A stretch of DNA of 9,191 bases from an uncultured Lysobacteraceae bacterium (lineage in GTDB: Bacteria > Pseudomonadota > Gammaproteobacteria > Xanthomonadales > Rhodanobacteraceae), in assembly GCA_946482585.1 (NCBI GenBank), contig CAMLSI010000199.1, positions 1 to 9,191 on the forward strand, in the 5' to 3' direction. Of this stretch, positions 6,249 to 9,191 are shown piece after piece (position 1 is the stretch's first letter; every line of letters starts with the position of its first letter). The notes beneath the pieces are model-generated. The model had not been told where the DNA came from. It did no database searches and saw only the letters and a list, made by a program, of their open reading frames with translations. Position numbers and translations under genes: made by a program.

Positions 6249-6807
6249 GGCGCGCCTCGTCCTCGAGATAGCGGTATTCGTCGGCTTGTACCGCGGCGGT
6301 GAATGCCGTGTCGCTGCCCGCGACTGGCGTGATGCGCAATCGGCTCACGCGCTGGATCGGCACGATGTCCGCATAGTCGCGGAAGAATGCCTGCAGCGCC
6401 GGCGCCGTGCCGAGCAGGACGAAGCGAAGCTCCCGGCTCGCGTAGAACTCGCGCGGGCTCTCGCTGCCGCGTTCGACGCGTTCGAGCGCGAGGCCGTGGC
6501 GTTCGGCGAGCGAGCGCAGCCCGGCATCGACTTCCGCGTCGGCGAACTGCGCCGGCAGGCGCTGTTCGAGCAGGGCAAGGTCCTTGCGCGCGACCGCGAC
6601 GTCCTGCGCGTACGCCTCGGGATTCGCGAGATAGTTGCGGCGCACGTCGATGGCTTCATCGAGCCAGCCGGCCGCGGCTTCGCCGCGCTGCACCTGATCG
6701 AGCGCATCGGACAGCAGCCAGAAGCCCGTCAAGGCGCCGGCGCACAGCGCGGCGACGATGACGAACCAGCGGCCTCGCGACGGCGATGTCCCGGCGCCCG
6801 CGCTCAT
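6244..6807 (-). CDS. PilO/GspM-like bitopic inner-membrane protein
   Basis: A 187-residue protein with a short basic N-terminus, one membrane segment (about 14-32), then a periplasmic part. That part begins with a helical stretch (about 34-85) and continues as a compact ferredoxin-like domain. Residues about 85-175 recall PilO: LEQRLPAQFADAEVDAGLRS, ERVERGSESPREFYASRELR and GTAPALQAFFRDYADIVPIQ match the PilO pattern of a small domain with an EFYA strand. Type IV pilus PilO pairs with PilN to form the periplasmic part of the alignment complex. Type II secretion GspM is an alternative relative. ATG 6807 overlaps the stop of the PilN-like gene (ATGA), and upstream in-frame codons would only add an unlikely arginine-rich leader. 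It is the last gene of the minus-strand operon, and its TAG shares CTAG with the pgpA stop. Family level is fairly sure; function is inferred. Confidence 0.7.
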   Translation of the reverse strand: MSAGAGTSPSRGRWFVIVAALCAGALTGFWLLSDALDQVQRGEAAAGWLDEAIDVRRNYLANPEAYAQDVAVARKDLALLEQRLPAQFADAEVDAGLRSLAERHGLALERVERGSESPREFYASRELRFVLLGTAPALQAFFRDYADIVPIQRVSRLRITPVAGSDTAFTAAVQADEYRYLEDEARR

Positions 6808-7322
6808 GGCGTCGTCGTCCGCGACGCCGCTGCGGCGAACCGGGCAGGATCGATCCGCGCCGTGAGCGTGACCGTTCCGTCGCTGCCGGCGGGTGCCGCC
6901 ATCGCGTCGGAAAAACCGTCGCGGCCGAGTCGTTCGAGCCACGGCGCCGAGGCCGCCGCATCCGTTCCGGCGACCTGCACCGACAGGCGAGTGCCGTCGA
7001 CGTCGAGCGCGACGAGACGTGTGCCCGCGGGAATCTGCGCCGTCAGCGCGACCGCCGCCTGCAGTCCTCGCTGCGGTTCCCGGAGCACGTCGACCAAGCC
7101 TTTGCGCGCCAGGGCCTCTCCGCGGAGCCGGTCGAGATGGCCGGTCGGCGCGAGCTGTGCGTCGAGTTCGCGCAGGCGGCGCTCGCGTGCGGCGTCCTCG
7201 TCGGCAAGCGGATGTTCGCGCCGGATGAAATACGCCGTGACCGCGGCCAGCGGCAGCAGCGCCGCCACGAACGCGACGCAGGCGAGCAGCGCCGTCGAAC
7301 GGCGGCGGACAGGCGCGTTCAT
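6804..7322 (-). CDS. PilN-like (fimbrial assembly family) inner-membrane protein
   Basis: A 172-residue protein with a basic N-terminus (MNAPVRRRS), one membrane helix (about 10-33) and a coiled-coil-prone stretch (about 40-75, ARERRLRELDAQL...RLRGEALARK). A ferredoxin-like end domain follows: VALTAQIPAGTRLVALDVDG, LSVQVAGTDAAASAPWLERL and GTVTLTARIDPARF. This is the layout of PilN, where the corresponding text is LP.GV.L..L...G..L...G.A.S...V...M..L. The cytoplasmic INLLPWR-type motif with which PilN binds the actin-like PilM is absent. No pilM, pilP or pilQ is nearby. ATG 7322 overlaps the stop of the DUF4019-like gene, and GAGG at 7330-7333 gives a good ribosome site. It probably forms a heterodimer with the following PilO-like protein. 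The periplasmic part of GspL is another possible relative. Confidence 0.7.
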   Translation of the reverse strand: MNAPVRRRSTALLACVAFVAALLPLAAVTAYFIRREHPLADEDAARERRLRELDAQLAPTGHLDRLRGEALARKGLVDVLREPQRGLQAAVALTAQIPAGTRLVALDVDGTRLSVQVAGTDAAASAPWLERLGRDGFSDAMAAPAGSDGTVTLTARIDPARFAAAASRTTTP

Positions 7323-7750
7323 TGCAGCGCCTCGGGCTTCGTCGTGGCGGAACACGGACTACCGCGATCGGCTGCGGCCGGTCCGACGTGGTAGTCGAGG
7401 ATCTGCGCGCGGCTGGCCGACAGCGTGACCTTTTCGCCGATGCGGCGCCCGTCGGCGAACTCGGTCACGAATACCGCGGCGACGCGCGCCGGACCGGTGA
7501 GGTGTTCGACGGCGATCGCTTTGCGACAGCGCGCGGCGCCGTCGCTGCGCCGCGCGTTGCGAACGCGCTGTGCCCAGATGTCCAGTTCCAGTCCGTCGCG
7601 CAGCGTCGCGCTGGTCTGCGCCCAGGCTTCCGCGTGGCGCGCCGTGTCGATCAGCGTCAGCCATTCCCGCGCGCGCGCCGCAGCGTCGTTCGTGTCCGCC
7701 GCCGCGGTGGCGGCGCCGAGCAGCGCGAGTACCGCGAATATCCGTCGCAT
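7319..7750 (-). CDS. Small exported DUF4019-like protein
   Basis: A 143-residue protein with a clear signal peptide: MRR, a hydrophobic core IFAVLALLGAATA and a probable cleavage after AAA at residue 18. The mature part fits the DUF4019 pattern as I know it: AREWLTLIDTARHAEAWAQTS near the start, then W.QRV...R, and a final stretch of beta character (VFVTEFADGRRIGEKVTL...ILDYHVG). Two cysteines are present, one mid-protein (RCRKA) and one near the end (SPCS), which could form a disulfide in the periplasm. Function is unknown. It sits 9 nt after the FAD enzyme gene and overlaps the PilN-like gene, so it belongs to this operon and probably acts in the envelope beside the PilN/PilO-like pair. ATG 7750 is set by the signal peptide and the AGGA site. 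Confidence 0.75.
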   Translation of the reverse strand: MRRIFAVLALLGAATAAADTNDAAARAREWLTLIDTARHAEAWAQTSATLRDGLELDIWAQRVRNARRSDGAARCRKAIAVEHLTGPARVAAVFVTEFADGRRIGEKVTLSASRAQILDYHVGPAAADRGSPCSATTKPEALQ

Positions 7751-7757
7751 CGTCGCG

Positions 7758-7761
7758 TCCT
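7758..7761 (-). promoter_or_regulatory. Ribosome binding site nested in the stop codon of the upstream gene
   Basis: On the minus strand, TAGGA combines the TAG stop of the FAD enzyme (7760-7762) with the AGGA site of the DUF4019-like gene, seven bases before its ATG. Terminating ribosomes would cover this site, which suggests translational coupling. Confidence 0.5.
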
Positions 7762-9136
7762 AGTCGGGCAGCAGCTTGCCCGGGTTGAGTATGCCATCGG
7801 GATCGAACTGTGCCTTGATGCGGCGCATGAGCGAGAGCGTCACCGGATCGAGCGCGCGCGGCAGGAACTCCCGCTTGACCAGACCTATGCCGTGCTCGCC
7901 CGACAAGGTTCCGTCCAGCGACAGCACGAGGTCGAACACGGCGGCAAGGCAGTCCGGTGCGGCGGCGGCCTGGGCCGGATCTTCGGGTCGGTACAGCAGG
8001 TTCACGTGGATGTTGCCGTTGCCCGCATGGCCGAAGTTCACGATGGGAATATCGTACTTTGCTGAAATGTTTCTCAGTCCGGATATGAGCTCCGGAAGGC
8101 GGCTGACCGGCACGACCACGTCTTCGTTGATCTTCATCGGCGCGATCGCGCGCAGTGCCGGCGACAACGCCTTGCGCGCGGCCCAGAGCCGCTCGACCTC
8201 GGCCGCATCGTTCGCGACGCGCCATTCGATGAGTCCGTCGCCGTGGGCCGCGGCCGCGACGGCCTCGACCGCCGCGGGCAGGTAGTCCGATTCGCCGTCG
8301 ACTTCGATCAGCAGCATCGCGCCGGCTTCCGGGATGGAGTCGCCGCCGTGGTTGCGCGCGAGCCGAAGTGCGGCGTCGTCGAGAAATTCGAGCGCGCACG
8401 GCGTGACCGGCTGCGCCATGATGCGCGACACCGCCGCGGCCGCGGCCGCGATGTCGACATAGGTCGCGCGCAGCACGCGCTTGGCCGCTGGCAGCGGCGT
8501 CAGCTTCAGGGTCGCCTCGGTGATCAGCGCGAGCGTGCCTTCGGCGCCGATCAGCAGGCGCGTGAGGTCGTATCCGGTTGCGCCCTTGCTGGTGTAGTAG
8601 CCCGCACGAAACGTTTCGCCGGTTCCGGCGACGGCCTGCAGACCGAGCGTGTTCTCGCGCGGCGAGCCGTATTTTACGGTGCGCGGACCGGCCGAATTGC
8701 AGGCGAGGTTGCCGCCGATGCTGCAGTAGGCGCTCGAGGTCGGATCGGGCGGCCAGAAAAAGCCGAGCGGTTTGAGCGCGGCCTGCAGATCGCCGTTGAG
8801 CACGCCGGGTTCGACGACCGCGTAGCGATTGGCCGCGTCGATACGCAGGATGCGGTTCATGCGCTCGAACGAAACGACCACGCCGCCGGCGACGGGCACG
8901 GTCGCGCCGGTCGTGTTCGTGCCGCGGCCGCGCGCGACCAGCGGCGTGCGCGTCGCGCGACAGGCTTGCACGAGCGCGGCGACCTGCGCGTGCGACGTCG
9001 GAAATACGACCGCGTCGGGCTGCGCCTGGCGCCGCGAATTGTCGTAGCCGTAGACCAGGCATTCGGCCGGCTCGACGCTCAGTGCGCCGGGGAAGATCGT
9101 CGCGAGCGCATCGCGCAGCGTCGTCGCGAGCGTCAC
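7760..9136 (-). CDS. FAD-linked 2-hydroxyacid dehydrogenase, GlcD/D-lactate dehydrogenase type
   Basis: A 458-residue flavoenzyme of the VAO/PCMH family, whose members oxidise D-2-hydroxyacids such as D-lactate, glycolate or D-2-hydroxyglutarate and pass electrons to a quinone or cytochrome. The FAD-binding domain (about 1-215) has PTSHAQVAALV, ARGRGTNTTGATVPVAGG (68-85), the RMNRILRID block, PPDPTSSAYCSIGGNLACNS and LIGAEGTLALITEATLKL. The cap/C-terminal domain has KINEDVVVPVSRLPEL, HAGNGNIH (370-377) and SGEHGIG (412-418), where His370, His377 and Glu414 match the metal-binding residues of the family. It ends in the standard FDPDGILNPGKLL. No Fe-S partner is visible, so this is a stand-alone single-domain form. 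The exact substrate cannot be told. The GTG start is backed by AGGA six bases upstream and a 2-nt gap from the previous stop. Confidence 0.9.
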   Translation of the reverse strand: MTLATTLRDALATIFPGALSVEPAECLVYGYDNSRRQAQPDAVVFPTSHAQVAALVQACRATRTPLVARGRGTNTTGATVPVAGGVVVSFERMNRILRIDAANRYAVVEPGVLNGDLQAALKPLGFFWPPDPTSSAYCSIGGNLACNSAGPRTVKYGSPRENTLGLQAVAGTGETFRAGYYTSKGATGYDLTRLLIGAEGTLALITEATLKLTPLPAAKRVLRATYVDIAAAAAAVSRIMAQPVTPCALEFLDDAALRLARNHGGDSIPEAGAMLLIEVDGESDYLPAAVEAVAAAAHGDGLIEWRVANDAAEVERLWAARKALSPALRAIAPMKINEDVVVPVSRLPELISGLRNISAKYDIPIVNFGHAGNGNIHVNLLYRPEDPAQAAAAPDCLAAVFDLVLSLDGTLSGEHGIGLVKREFLPRALDPVTLSLMRRIKAQFDPDGILNPGKLLPD

Positions 9137-9138
9137 GT

Positions 9139-9191
9139 TCAGTCCTGGTATTCGAGTACGCGCACGACTTTCTCGACGCCGGCGACGTTGC
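9139..9191 (-). CDS. Probable BON-domain envelope protein, C-terminal end (partial)
   Basis: Only the last 16 codons are inside the window: NVAGVEKVVRVLEYQD, then TGA. The GV-x-KVV-x-V-x-E pattern at an extreme C-terminus is the final helix and strand of a BON domain. This is the form found in DolP/YraP-type outer-membrane lipoproteins of proteobacteria, which bind anionic phospholipids. The stop lies 2 nt before the GTG of the FAD enzyme, so the genes share one transcript. In many beta- and gammaproteobacteria such a gene follows rsmI, yraN and diaA; finding those beyond the window would confirm the call. The fragment is short, so confidence is moderate. Confidence 0.55.
   Translation of the reverse strand, partial: NVAGVEKVVRVLEYQD
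9143..9146 (-). promoter_or_regulatory. Ribosome binding site for the FAD enzyme (AGGA)
   Basis: AGGA lies in the last codons of the upstream gene, six bases before GTG 9134-9136 on the minus strand. It supports the GTG start and operon coupling. Confidence 0.5.

Noticed and set aside
6100..7428. 442-codon plus-strand open frame across the PilN/PilO-like region
   Set aside because: It overlaps the end of pgpA and is antisense to two genes with membrane helices, ATGA coupling and family similarity. Its own translation shows no domain and turns arginine/serine-rich.
7359..9062. 567-codon minus-strand frame overlapping the FAD enzyme
   Set aside because: It is an arginine-rich alternative frame of a gene with complete GlcD-type motifs.

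Overview
The window is a dense, GC-rich, leading-type chromosomal segment from what looks like a gammaproteobacterium. There is no gene-free stretch over 300 bases. The gene order (glyA end, nrdR, ribD, ribE, ribBA, ribH, nusB, thiL, pgpA) is a classic proteobacterial housekeeping cluster. The NrdR C-terminal tail and the RibH motifs ([31 protein letters not shown]) resemble Xanthomonadales proteins as I remember them. The placement near Xanthomonadales is an inference from family knowledge, not a search.

Plus strand, 1-6247: the 3' end of glyA (serine hydroxymethyltransferase) is cut by an in-frame amber codon, although the conserved tail is still readable after it. The nucleotide-reductase repressor gene nrdR follows. 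Next come the genes for making riboflavin and lumazine from GTP-derived intermediates (ribD, ribE, ribBA, ribH), then transcription antitermination factor nusB, thiamine-phosphate kinase thiL and phosphatidylglycerophosphatase pgpA. From ribH onward the genes are tightly coupled: ribH/nusB overlap in GTGA and thiL/pgpA in ATGA. The GTP cyclohydrolase II half of RibBA is degenerate, so the first pathway step must be encoded elsewhere. No FMN riboswitch is visible.

Minus strand, 9191-6244: a second, convergent operon runs toward pgpA. In transcription order it holds the end of a probable BON-domain envelope protein, a GlcD/D-lactate-dehydrogenase-like FAD enzyme, a small exported DUF4019-like protein, and a PilN-like/PilO-like pair of bitopic inner-membrane proteins without the rest of a pilus operon. 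Spacing is 2 nt, 9 nt, ATGA overlap, ATGA overlap. The two convergent operons end in the same CTAG tetranucleotide, each using TAG on its own strand, so no spacer remains for a terminator.

The observations most worth following are the glyA amber codon with its preserved tail, and the orphan PilN/PilO-like pair linked to DUF4019 and a FAD dehydrogenase. I see no mobile elements, CRISPR arrays, tRNA or rRNA genes.
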